Source: an uncultured Marvinbryantia sp.
GTDB taxonomy: Bacteria > Bacillota > Clostridia > Lachnospirales > Lachnospiraceae
Direction of reading: 5' to 3'
Assembly: GCA_934394985.1 (NCBI GenBank)
Contig: CAKRRF010000014.1
Span: forward strand, 1 to 59,656
Length of the DNA stretch: 59,656 nucleotides
Shown: one piece after another, positions 1 through 7,717 of the stretch
How positions within the stretch are numbered: position 1 is the stretch's first letter
Layout: the number at the start of each line of letters is the position of its first letter
Program-made: the position numbers and the translations under genes
Notes under the pieces: generated by a model
What the model saw: only the letters and a program-made list of their open reading frames with translations
Told to the model about the DNA's origin: nothing
Databases searched by the model: none

Positions 1-73
1 TCGGCTATATCCTTCCCACTACCGGGTGGATTAGGGACTTTAACCCGTTAGAAACGTGCGCCGCTAGGCGCAC
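1..73 (-). mobile_element. 5' end of a probable group II intron (cut by window edge)
   Basis: Read on the minus strand from position 73, the sequence opens with GTGCGCC, the GTGYG start typical of group II introns. It folds at once into a hairpin (positions 67-73 pair with 56-62, four-base loop), then continues with TAACGGGTTAAAGTCCC. From memory this matches the start of domain I in introns of gut Firmicutes, where a GTGYGCC-x-GGC hairpin precedes CTAACxGGTxAAAGTCC. Only 73 bases lie in the window, so the reverse-transcriptase ORF and domains V/VI would be to the left. It sits 11 bases beyond the terminator hairpin of the cytidylate-kinase-like gene, a site class favoured by IIC introns. It could also be another structured element; no coding frame is supported. 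Confidence 0.5.
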
Positions 74-84
74 ATGCCAACAAC

Positions 85-112
85 GGACATGATACTTTTT
101 TGTATCATGCCC
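85..112 (-). terminator. terminator hairpin of the cytidylate-kinase-like gene
   Basis: An 11-pair stem (85-95 with 102-112) closes a six-base loop. The one imperfect pair is a G-U wobble in minus-strand RNA but an A-C mismatch in plus-strand RNA, so the structure is made for minus-strand transcription, from the gene ending at 123. The downstream tract is GTTGTTGGCAT, which is poor in T. The original T-tract may have been displaced by the adjacent intron-like sequence. Confidence 0.6.
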
Positions 113-122
113 GTCTTATTCT

Positions 123-728
123 TTATTCTTCTGCATTGGAAGCTGCATCCACGATCAGCTTCACGCACAGCTCATACCCCAGCTTTCCGCTGTCCAGCGT
201 CATGTCGTAATTATGACTGTCGCCCCATTTCTGCCCGGTATAATGATTGTAATATTTGTGTCTGGCACTGTCTCTCTTTGCCAGCAGTTTCTGAATCTCC
301 GTTGCATTTTTCGTTCCGGTCAGTTCGGTTACACGCACACCTCTGTGCAGCTCATCTGCATGAATAAACACATTTAATGTATCAATTCCTGCTTCTTTTA
401 AAATCACATCTGCACAACGTCCCAGAATAACGCATGGACTTTTCTGAGCCATCTTGATAATAATCGCTTTCTGAATTTCATGAATGGCATCCTGTGAATC
501 ATTAAAATAAGAACTGGAAATGGCACTGATTTTTTTCCAGATATCATCTGTGGTAGAACGATCTTCTTCTTCCTTTTCAATCAGCTTCTTTTCGAAACCA
601 CTCTCTTCCACGGTAGCCCGGACAATATCACGGTCATAAAAAGGAATTCCCAGTGCTTCTGCCACTTTTGTTCCAATGGAATGTCCGCCCGCTCCGTATT
701 CACGGCTGATTGTAATTACTTTATTCAT
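123..728 (-). CDS. cytidylate kinase-like family protein
   Basis: The protein is about 201 residues and begins MNKVITISREYGAGGHSIG, the N-terminal P-loop-like segment of the cytidylate-kinase-like family (AAA_26 type). It keeps the DRD motif (FYDRDIV) near residue 34 and a central VILGRCADVIL strand. The family is predicted to phosphorylate a nucleotide or similar small substrate in the cytoplasm. It is distinct from the canonical Cmk of the cmk-rpsA locus, and its substrate is unknown. An upstream in-frame extension exists, but the ATG at 728 has a strong GGGAGGT site seven to nine bases before it, so that start was chosen. It lies 87 bp after the AAA+ gene with its own promoter-like sequence and ends in a hairpin terminator. 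Confidence 0.8.
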   Translation of the reverse strand: MNKVITISREYGAGGHSIGTKVAEALGIPFYDRDIVRATVEESGFEKKLIEKEEEDRSTTDDIWKKISAISSSYFNDSQDAIHEIQKAIIIKMAQKSPCVILGRCADVILKEAGIDTLNVFIHADELHRGVRVTELTGTKNATEIQKLLAKRDSARHKYYNHYTGQKWGDSHNYDMTLDSGKLGYELCVKLIVDAASNAEE

Positions 729-770
729 GCTAAGTACCTCCCGTAAGCTTCTGACAGTTTTTCTTCTGAC

Positions 771-799
771 AGTATAACATGATTCTGTACGAATCACAA
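771..799 (-). promoter_or_regulatory. candidate promoter of the cytidylate-kinase-like gene
   Basis: On the minus strand TTGTGA (794-799) and TATACT (771-776) are separated by 17 bp. The perfect palindrome TGATTC-N5-GAATCA fills most of the spacer. The nine-base direct repeat TTCTGACAG occurs at 749-757 and 764-772, touching the -10 and the transcription start, so an operator is possible. Confidence 0.5.
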
Positions 800-815
800 A
801 AGAAATCTTATCCGA

Positions 816-2303
816 TCAGTCCAGAAGTGTATTTATCATCTGTCTGTCAAAGACTACCTGTGAAACATGATCTACTTCGATCTGATACAGTGCATTTGCA
901 GCAATATGTTCTGCTGCCTGCTCCAGATCACGAATGCCGGATGTATTGCGGTAGCGTTCTATTACCGCATCCAGTGCATCCTCAGTTACAATGCATTCGT
1001 CTTCCTTAAGACTCATTCTCTTCAAAACCTTTGGCAGCGCAAATCTGGCGAAAATCACTTTCTTTTCTTCCATTGTATAATCCGGTATCTCAATCACTGC
1101 AAAACGTGACATCAATGGTGCACTGATCTGTTCTTTTTCATTGGCTGTTGCAATGGGATAGACACCTGCAGTTGGAATCATACATTCCATGTAATTGTCC
1201 GTAAATCCCAGATTATCCAGAAGCGTCAGGAGCACATCTGCCGGATTTCCATTTCCTTTTCCTGCATTGGCCTTATCCAGTTCATTAATAATAAATACAA
1301 GATTCGATGCTCCGGCCATGGAAAAAGCATCCATGATGATACCAGGTCTTGCATTCGCATAGACTCTGGAGCTTCCCGTCAGCTGCTCCGGATCATTGAT
1401 CGAACTCATATCCAGAGTCGTCCACGGCAGCTTCAGAATTCTTGCTACTGCATAGGCAATCTGAGATTTTCCAGTACCTGCCGGACCAATGAGAAGCAGC
1501 CCATAAGCCGGAAGCGTATGCGTACGATTAATCTGAATAATCGTTTCCATAATACGCTGCTTTACACGTTCCATGCCATAAAGCTCTTCGTCCAGAATTC
1601 TTCTGGCTTCCTTCGGATCAATGGATTCAAAATAATTATTTTTCCACTGGATATTCATCATAATGGACAGTGCTCTCTGGGCATGTCTCCGTTCTTCCTG
1701 AGATACTTCATGAGAACGTGCCACTGCCAGATTTCTTCTTGCCCACAAACGGATATTATCCGGCATGGTTCTTCCTGCACAGTTCATAAAATCAGTAATA
1801 CTCTGAATACTGGTAAGCTTCATCTCATCACCGATTTCTTCCCGCTCTTCCTCTTCTGCTTCTTCCTCCGGTGCGCTGCTGGTCAGAAGACGGTCTATCA
1901 TAAACTGAAGAAACCCATCCTCCGCTGACAGCTTGGTACCTCCACCAAAAGCAATTTCACGGATCTTGTAGACTGCATATCCCTCTTTCAGATTGACTCC
2001 GGAAAGACGAACATTAATATGATTCTCCCCAAGCCAGCGCAAAAGACTGATAAATCTTGCATCTATCTTCCGAATATCTGCCTGAACAGCTTCTTCATCC
2101 TCTTCTTTAAATTCAAATGCAGTTCTCTTTGCTGGATTTAAAAAATAACCACAGGAATGATGCTTCCATTCCCTTTTCTGATTATCCAGAATCATAATCG
2201 GCTGCTCTGCGGTTGGTTCTGAATTGTCCGAATAAAATATCTCATAGGTACATTCTGTAATCTTTTTGCTCTCAGATGCACCACTAAAATCAAATACCGG
2301 CAT
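816..2303 (-). CDS. Lon-like AAA+ ATPase lacking the protease domain
   Basis: This 495-residue protein carries one AAA+ module in its second half. There is a Walker A GPAGTGKS near 270, the Lon-like stretch ending RPGIIMDAFSMAG, a Walker B region INELDK near 336, sensor-1 TAN, and an arginine-finger-like LMSRF near 396. The helix before Walker A (DEELYGMERVKQRIMETI) and the post-sensor region also resemble Lon. No Ser-Lys protease domain follows; the protein ends shortly after the helical lid. The N-terminal 180 residues contain a very acidic patch (EEEAEEEEREE near 146) and no recognised domain. The first Walker B acidic residue is Asn where Lon has Asp; the catalytic Glu is kept. It lies 23 bp behind potD with its own AGAGG site, so it is probably the last gene of the pot operon. 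Its function is unknown. Confidence 0.75.
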   Translation of the reverse strand: MPVFDFSGASESKKITECTYEIFYSDNSEPTAEQPIMILDNQKREWKHHSCGYFLNPAKRTAFEFKEEDEEAVQADIRKIDARFISLLRWLGENHINVRLSGVNLKEGYAVYKIREIAFGGGTKLSAEDGFLQFMIDRLLTSSAPEEEAEEEEREEIGDEMKLTSIQSITDFMNCAGRTMPDNIRLWARRNLAVARSHEVSQEERRHAQRALSIMMNIQWKNNYFESIDPKEARRILDEELYGMERVKQRIMETIIQINRTHTLPAYGLLLIGPAGTGKSQIAYAVARILKLPWTTLDMSSINDPEQLTGSSRVYANARPGIIMDAFSMAGASNLVFIINELDKANAGKGNGNPADVLLTLLDNLGFTDNYMECMIPTAGVYPIATANEKEQISAPLMSRFAVIEIPDYTMEEKKVIFARFALPKVLKRMSLKEDECIVTEDALDAVIERYRNTSGIRDLEQAAEHIAANALYQIEVDHVSQVVFDRQMINTLLD

Positions 2304-2326
2304 GGCTGTTTTCCTCTTTCATTTTA

Positions 2327-3865
2327 CTATCTTTTCATGGCATGTTTTTTTATTTGCATTCTTATCAGACATGCCAGCATTACTATAACAAGAATTATCG
2401 TCATTGTCCATATCCAACCTGGAACATCATGTATGTTAAAACATCTTACACTGACCCACATCTGGTTGATCGCCTGATTCTGTGCATCATCAAAATAAAT
2501 CATAATGGAAGATCTGTTCATAGCATCTGCATCCGGATATTGTGCGTAAAGCTGTCTTTTGACCTGCTCTGTCGGCGCGGTAATAACATAGTCTTCACTG
2601 TCTGTATCTTCCGTGAAAAAGTAAGACAGATCATAATCTACGGTATCTTTTTCATCCTCTTCTGCTCCATAATTCCAGTCGGCATACTCAAATATTCTCG
2701 GATCATCTCCTCCTGAAATAACTGATGTATAACCGATATAATACATATTTCGGATGACATTATCCGGTCTGGAATTAAAATTAATGAATGCTTCTGCTGC
2801 CTGTTGTTTCTCTTTATCCTCTCCAATCCCGTTTTTCAGCATTACCCATCCGTCAAAATAAATATTGGTAGATTCTGCCGGAACTGCATAATTCAGAACC
2901 AAACCATCTTCTTCTGCCTGATCCATGGTATATACCGCATCACCGGACCACTGATAATTTGCCAGCACCTTTCCGGTAATCATATCTGCCTTTCCGGAAT
3001 CCGTTTCAAAAGAATAGGCATTATTTTTCACATCCTGCAGATAATCCTGCACTGCCTGAATCATCTCCGGTGAAGTATCATTCATCTCATCCACCAGGTT
3101 CTGTTTATAGTTCTGATCATTTTTAAAACTCTCAGATGTCAGCAGCTCAGACTTTAACGCACCTATTGCTGCAAAATAAGAGTCTCGGACATTATCTTTG
3201 ATTGTTATCTGGCGTTTATAATCCGGATCATCCAGAATTCTCCAGCTTGATGCATCCTCTTCACTGACCTCTTCCGGATTGTATACAATACCGGTTAATC
3301 CCCACATATATCCTGCCGCATATTTACTCCATGCTTCGCCACCGATCTCATTTTTCTCAAAAATATCACGGATATATGGAGATACTCCTTTACTGTAATA
3401 GTTGTATTCATCTGCTGTATCAAAAAAATGATCTGATAACGGCACCAGCTTATTTTCAGCCATCAGTTTCATAATCATGTATTCCGACGGACATACCAGA
3501 TCATACACATCTCCCAGGGTCAGCATATTATACAGATCTTCATTAGTTCCGAAGGTAGAATATTCCACCCTGACTTTTACTCCATATGTCTCATAATACC
3601 ATTCTTCAAAATCCTGAATCATTGAATTTTTTCCAATGATATCTCCACTTTCCAGGTCAATCGTCTCATCCTCGTCCCAATCTCCCAGGTCAATATATTC
3701 CTCCCAGTTGCATATACGCAATGTTACTTCTTTCCCTGCCTCTGAACCGTCCTGGGCAGCTGCAATTTTGTCTGCCTGAGTGATAAATGGTATCCCGCTG
3801 ACTGCCAGCATCACTGTGGCTGCCAGGGTCATCCCGATTTTGATTCTTCTGTTCATCTTATGCAT
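2327..3865 (-). CDS. potD: spermidine/putrescine-binding protein PotD, C-terminally membrane anchored
   Basis: Extracytoplasmic solute-binding component of the PotABCD polyamine importer (SBP_bac_8/PotD family). The conserved opening LRICNWEEYID is followed by typical elements such as the GDVYDLVCPSEYMI stretch and YAAGYMWGLTGIVYN. The N-terminus is a signal sequence (RRIKIGMTLAATVMLAVSG) with no lipobox cysteine. The C-terminus has a hydrophobic segment near residues 480-502 followed by basic KKHAMKR, so the protein appears held by a C-terminal membrane helix rather than by lipidation. At about 510 residues it is far longer than the usual 350, with an insert after the first strand (DWDEDETIDLESGD). 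The start at 3865 follows AAGGGCGG and overlaps the potC end; 3856 or 3883 are alternatives. Ligand specificity cannot be read here. Confidence 0.88.
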   Translation of the reverse strand: MHKMNRRIKIGMTLAATVMLAVSGIPFITQADKIAAAQDGSEAGKEVTLRICNWEEYIDLGDWDEDETIDLESGDIIGKNSMIQDFEEWYYETYGVKVRVEYSTFGTNEDLYNMLTLGDVYDLVCPSEYMIMKLMAENKLVPLSDHFFDTADEYNYYSKGVSPYIRDIFEKNEIGGEAWSKYAAGYMWGLTGIVYNPEEVSEEDASSWRILDDPDYKRQITIKDNVRDSYFAAIGALKSELLTSESFKNDQNYKQNLVDEMNDTSPEMIQAVQDYLQDVKNNAYSFETDSGKADMITGKVLANYQWSGDAVYTMDQAEEDGLVLNYAVPAESTNIYFDGWVMLKNGIGEDKEKQQAAEAFINFNSRPDNVIRNMYYIGYTSVISGGDDPRIFEYADWNYGAEEDEKDTVDYDLSYFFTEDTDSEDYVITAPTEQVKRQLYAQYPDADAMNRSSIMIYFDDAQNQAINQMWVSVRCFNIHDVPGWIWTMTIILVIVMLACLIRMQIKKHAMKR

Positions 3866-4658
3866 CCGCCCTTTCTGCCCCATTTTTTCTGGACTGTCGA
3901 TTCATCACTGCCACGATTCCCAGTACAAGCAGGAAAATTACCGTAGATAACGCCCAAAGTGCAGTCTTGATTGTCGTCTGTGCGCCCTTCGTGGCATTTA
4001 CTACATAAGTACTGATGGTATCAAAAGTAGCCGGTTTGGTATAAGTCGCTACAAAATAATCATCCAGTGACAGGGTAACTGCCAGAGCAAACCCCGAAAT
4101 GATACCTGGAAGAATCTGTGGAATCACTACCTGTGTCAATGCTACAAATGGCGTTGCCCCAAGATCCAGCGCTGCCTCGTAAATACTTGGATCCATCTGC
4201 TTAATCTTTGGCATAACAGACAGATAAACAAACGGAGCACAGAGAATTACATGTCCCACCACAAGCGGTACAAAGGTATCCTTGCTTACCCCAAGTACTA
4301 CTACCAGCAAAATACAAAGGGAAAATCCGGTCACAACATCCGCATTTACTACCGGAACCTGATTCATAGTAGAGATTGCCTGTGCCATTCCCTTTTTTGA
4401 ATAAAATGCTCCTATGGCTCCCATAGTTCCAAGGATAGTAGCCAGCAGAGCTGCACCAACAGCCAGAAGGAGTGTGCCTCCTATCATCTCAAGAAGCTCC
4501 GGTGTCGTAAATAATGTCACATAATTATGAAGCGAAAAGCCTCTGATTGCTCCAATATTTGTGGCATTGGTAAAACTGTACACTGCCAGAATGAAAATTG
4601 GCAGATAAAGAAATAACAAAACCAGGGACAAAAATGCACCTTTTATGTATTTTCTCAT
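3858..4658 (-). CDS. potC: spermidine/putrescine ABC transporter permease PotC
   Basis: Inner-membrane permease of the polyamine importer, 266 residues with six predicted membrane segments. The EAA loop that contacts the ATPase reads YEAALDLGATPFVALTQVVIPQILPGI, with the expected EAA-x3-G pattern near residue 165. It pairs with PotB and overlaps it by one base (4658); its own end overlaps the potD start region. This tight coupling fits the standard potA-potB-potC-potD order. The length is normal for the family. Confidence 0.93.
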   Translation of the reverse strand: MRKYIKGAFLSLVLLFLYLPIFILAVYSFTNATNIGAIRGFSLHNYVTLFTTPELLEMIGGTLLLAVGAALLATILGTMGAIGAFYSKKGMAQAISTMNQVPVVNADVVTGFSLCILLVVVLGVSKDTFVPLVVGHVILCAPFVYLSVMPKIKQMDPSIYEAALDLGATPFVALTQVVIPQILPGIISGFALAVTLSLDDYFVATYTKPATFDTISTYVVNATKGAQTTIKTALWALSTVIFLLVLGIVAVMNRQSRKNGAERADA

Positions 4659-5452
4659 TATAACAGGGCACCTCCTCTTGTATTTTCTTTTTCTGCACCA
4701 TTGGTCAGAAGCGTAAACAGACAGATAATTCCCAGAAGAATCAGCGCTATCATAGATCCGCCATGCCAGTTGTAAGCAGCAAAATAACTTCCAATCAGAC
4801 TACCCATAATATAGGTACTGTTATATAACATATCCAGAACCACATAGTTGGTCATCGCCGGCAAAAACACCATAGATACTCCGCTGATAATGCCAGGCAC
4901 TGACAACGGAAGCGTAATTTTCAGGAAAGTCTCCAGTTCATTTGCCCCAAGATCCATGGCTGCCTCCTGAAGAGCCTTATCCAGTTTGGATATCGTGGTA
5001 TAAATCGGCAAAATCATAAATGGAAGAAAATCATAAGTCATACCGGTTACTGCATTTAAAAACGGATGCATGGCAAGATTTCCCTCCAGCAATGTCAATA
5101 CTTCTTTTAATGCTGTGATACGCAGGGAAAAGTTGATCCACATCGGCATCACAAACAGCATCAGTATTACAGATTTGCTTTTCATGTTACTGAACGCAAG
5201 AATATAGGCAATCGGGTATGCCAGAAGAAGACATACTGCCGTTGTCACAATTGCAAGAGCAAAGCTGTAGCAAAGCGTCCCCATCGTATTTGGATCCGTG
5301 AAAAATCCTGTCAGATTGGTAATGGTGAACTGTCCCTGCCCATCCGTAAATGCATAATAAAATAACACAAGCAGCGGAGCAATCACGAATACCAGTAAAA
5401 ATAACGCATAAGGAATGCCCAGGCTTTTTCTGGAAAATGATAATTTACGCAT
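4658..5452 (-). CDS. potB: spermidine/putrescine ABC transporter permease PotB
   Basis: Second permease of the polyamine importer, 264 residues with six membrane segments. The EAA loop reads QEAAMDLGANELETFLKITLPLSVPGI near residue 162. A first-helix signal anchor (IPYALFLLVFVIAPLLVLFYYAF) matches PotB/PotH proteins. It starts 10 bp after potA and overlaps potC by one base, so the four pot genes are clearly co-transcribed. Confidence 0.92.
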   Translation of the reverse strand: MRKLSFSRKSLGIPYALFLLVFVIAPLLVLFYYAFTDGQGQFTITNLTGFFTDPNTMGTLCYSFALAIVTTAVCLLLAYPIAYILAFSNMKSKSVILMLFVMPMWINFSLRITALKEVLTLLEGNLAMHPFLNAVTGMTYDFLPFMILPIYTTISKLDKALQEAAMDLGANELETFLKITLPLSVPGIISGVSMVFLPAMTNYVVLDMLYNSTYIMGSLIGSYFAAYNWHGGSMIALILLGIICLFTLLTNGAEKENTRGGALL

Positions 5453-5462
5453 AGCCTCCCCC

Positions 5463-6902
5463 TTATCTCTTTAATGCAAACTTCATTTTATCTACCGGCA
5501 TCAGAAGACCTACCTGGTCATCCATATTCCACAGGTATTCATCATTTACAATAAAATCCTGTTCCAGATCAGTATGGATCACATAGCTGTAATGGTCACC
5601 TTTATAAATCAGGTTACTGATATAACCCTGAACGATTCCCTCTTCCATATTATCCGTCATTCGGATATCGGAAGGCTGAATGGATACCATAATTCTGATC
5701 TTTTTCGGGTCGATCACTTCACCGTGAGCATCCAGTAAGATTCCATCTTCGGTACGTCTGCTTCCCTTAATAATCTTTGTCACACTGGTATCCAGAATAT
5801 GACCATTGTATTCCAGGCGGAAATCCGGATTTACCTCTGCTGCAAAAATATTGGTATGATCCTCTGCAATCATAATATGAATGTTCTGCGGATCTACTTT
5901 CATCCCCACACGTTCTCCCGGTGTAGCTGCTTTTACAGACTGAATTACCATTTCGTTTTTTCCGGATACTACTGTAATTTCATAATGCATACCTTTGAAA
6001 ATAACAGTATCCACCACGCCGGAAATAATTCCTTCTCCTGGCGGAGTCAGTTCTACATCTTCCGGACGGACAACTGCTGTAATATGCGTGCCCTGTTCAA
6101 TATCGTCCACACATGCAAATTCCCCACCGCAGAAACGTGCCTTTAATTTACCTGTCATAATACCGTTGAAAATATTACTTTCTCCGATGAAATCGGCGAC
6201 AAAGGCATTCTTCGGCTCATTATAAATATCTTCCGGTGTACCGATCTGCTGCATCTTACCTTCTGACATAACTACGATCTTGTCAGACATGGTCAGGGCT
6301 TCTTCCTGATCATGCGTAACATAAATGAATGTGATCCCAAGTTCATCGTGCATGGCTTTTAATTCAATCTGCATCTCTTTTCTCATCTTCAGATCCAATG
6401 CGCCAAGAGGCTCATCCAGCAAAAGAATCTCCGGCTCATTTACCAGTGCTCTTGCAATGGCAATTCTCTGCTGTTGTCCACCGGAAAGAGTAGAAACGCT
6501 TCGATTCTCAAATCCTTCCAGGTCTACCAGTGCCAGAACTTTTTTCACTTTCTTTTCAATCACATTTTTGGGTGTCTTTTTCTGTTTCAGTCCAAACGCT
6601 ATATTTTCATAAATATTCATATGAGGAAACAATGCGTAGCGCTGAAATACCGTGTTGATCGGCCGCTTATTTGGAGGCAGATTGGTAATCGGCTTTCCAT
6701 TTAATAAAATCTCACCGGATGTCGGCAGATCAAATCCTGCTATCATACGAAGAGTTGTGGTTTTTCCACAGCCGGACGGGCCAAGAAACGTCACAAATTC
6801 TCCTCTTTTTATTTCCAGATTAAAATCAGATACCGCTGAAAATCCATCTTCATAGGTTCTGGTAATATGTTTCAGTTCAATAATATTTTCTGATTTTCCC
6901 AT
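5463..6902 (-). CDS. potA: spermidine/putrescine ABC transporter ATPase PotA, extended C-terminus
   Basis: ATPase that powers polyamine import at the cytoplasmic face. All ABC motifs are intact: Walker A GPSGCGKTT (about 40-48), signature LSGGQQQR (about 139), Walker B ILLLDEPLGALD, and the switch histidine in YVTHDQEEA. The C-terminus is long (479 residues against about 370 for E. coli PotA). It seems to contain two TOBE-like regulatory regions: one around 240-330 (VVRPEDVELTPPGEG), the other near 400-470 (SIQPSDIRMTDNMEEG). The duplication may serve as a regulatory module. It is the first transporter gene, 82 bp after the XRE/cupin regulator on the same strand. Confidence 0.93.
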   Translation of the reverse strand: MGKSENIIELKHITRTYEDGFSAVSDFNLEIKRGEFVTFLGPSGCGKTTTLRMIAGFDLPTSGEILLNGKPITNLPPNKRPINTVFQRYALFPHMNIYENIAFGLKQKKTPKNVIEKKVKKVLALVDLEGFENRSVSTLSGGQQQRIAIARALVNEPEILLLDEPLGALDLKMRKEMQIELKAMHDELGITFIYVTHDQEEALTMSDKIVVMSEGKMQQIGTPEDIYNEPKNAFVADFIGESNIFNGIMTGKLKARFCGGEFACVDDIEQGTHITAVVRPEDVELTPPGEGIISGVVDTVIFKGMHYEITVVSGKNEMVIQSVKAATPGERVGMKVDPQNIHIMIAEDHTNIFAAEVNPDFRLEYNGHILDTSVTKIIKGSRRTEDGILLDAHGEVIDPKKIRIMVSIQPSDIRMTDNMEEGIVQGYISNLIYKGDHYSYVIHTDLEQDFIVNDEYLWNMDDQVGLLMPVDKMKFALKR

Positions 6903-6984
6903 TTTGCTCCCTCTCCTCGTCTTATGTATTCTATCTGTTCAGAAATGCCTCTGCGGAGGCTATATCAGATGTTCGATACTTTTA

Positions 6985-7542
6985 TCAGAACATCGGCGGC
7001 GTGCTGACCCAGATAAATCTGGCAGGACGCTGGCCCGGATTCTCGATACGGTGAAGTTTCTTGGCCGGATAATAAAAGCTCTCTCCGGCCTTCACATGAT
7101 AGATCTGTTCTCCCAAAATAACATTCAGTCTTCCGGATATCACATATCCAAACTCTTCCCCGTCATGTGGTTTATCCTCTTCCAGACTCTGGTGCGGCTG
7201 TACCACCACCAGAAGCGGCTCCATACGATATCGCTGAGCCGTGGGGACAATCCATTGTATACTGTTCCCTGCTTCATCCACTTTTTCAAAATATCCCTGT
7301 TCAGAAAAAACTACCTGTTCTTCTTCTGTCTCTTTGAAAAAATCAGCTGCCGTAGTTCCGAGACATTCGATCAGATCCAGCAGAGTCACCACTGACGGAG
7401 AAACCTGACCTCTTTCCAGCTGTGAAATAAATCCTTTGGTCAGTTCTGTCCTGTCTGCCAGTTCCTGCTGGGTCAATCCGTTCCGGTTTCTCAGATCCCT
7501 GATTTTCCTCCCGATCTTCTCATTGATATATTCCAGTTCCAT
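6985..7542 (-). CDS. XRE-family regulator with C-terminal cupin domain, likely controls pot genes
   Basis: A 185-residue transcription factor. Residues 8-63 form a lambda-repressor-like helix-turn-helix (IRDLRNRNGLTQQELADRTELTKGFISQLERG). Residues about 110-180 form a cupin barrel (HDGEEFGYVISGRLNVILGEQIYHVKAGESFYYPA). This architecture is that of E. coli PuuR and related polyamine or amino-acid sensing regulators. Its position directly upstream of potABCD on the same strand suggests that it senses polyamines and regulates the transporter, which is inference. The 82 bp gap to potA has no strong terminator, so the genes may share the consensus promoter at 7617-7644. That promoter is followed by paired repeats suitable for autoregulation. 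Confidence 0.87.
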   Translation of the reverse strand: MELEYINEKIGRKIRDLRNRNGLTQQELADRTELTKGFISQLERGQVSPSVVTLLDLIECLGTTAADFFKETEEEQVVFSEQGYFEKVDEAGNSIQWIVPTAQRYRMEPLLVVVQPHQSLEEDKPHDGEEFGYVISGRLNVILGEQIYHVKAGESFYYPAKKLHRIENPGQRPARFIWVSTPPMF

Positions 7543-7571
7543 TTTGAAATGTTCGCCTCCGATTCTTTTGT

Positions 7572-7644
7572 GCTAAACTAAAAATATGTTTTTACTAAAC
7601 TTTTCCCCAAGAAAAAATTATACTACTAATAAACTTTTTGTCAA
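7572..7644 (-). promoter_or_regulatory. consensus promoter and candidate operator of the XRE/cupin-pot operon
   Basis: The minus strand has a perfect TTGACA (7639-7644) and a perfect TATAAT (7617-7622) with a 16 bp spacer. Just downstream of the expected start are two copies of AGTTTAG (within 7594-7601 and 7572-7579), 22 bases start to start, which is two helical turns. This layout suits repression by a dimeric HTH protein such as the gene product that follows. Promoter by direct reading; operator role is inference. Confidence 0.72.
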
Positions 7645-7717
7645 TTATTAATACAATTGTCGCATCCGTTTCTTTGTATTTATTTTCGTACAATCTATAT
7701 TTTTCACATCTCCTGTT

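Noticed and set aside
1..73. Open plus-strand frame ending ...GLGTLTR stop as the tail of a gene
   Set aside because: It is only 16 codons long, has no upstream context, and the same bases fit the start of a group II intron on the other strand better.
6968..6994. Inverted repeat GATGTTC-N13-GAACATC between the regulator and potA
   Set aside because: It overlaps the 3' end of the regulator gene, has no T-tract, and a seven-base match is not enough for an operator or terminator claim.
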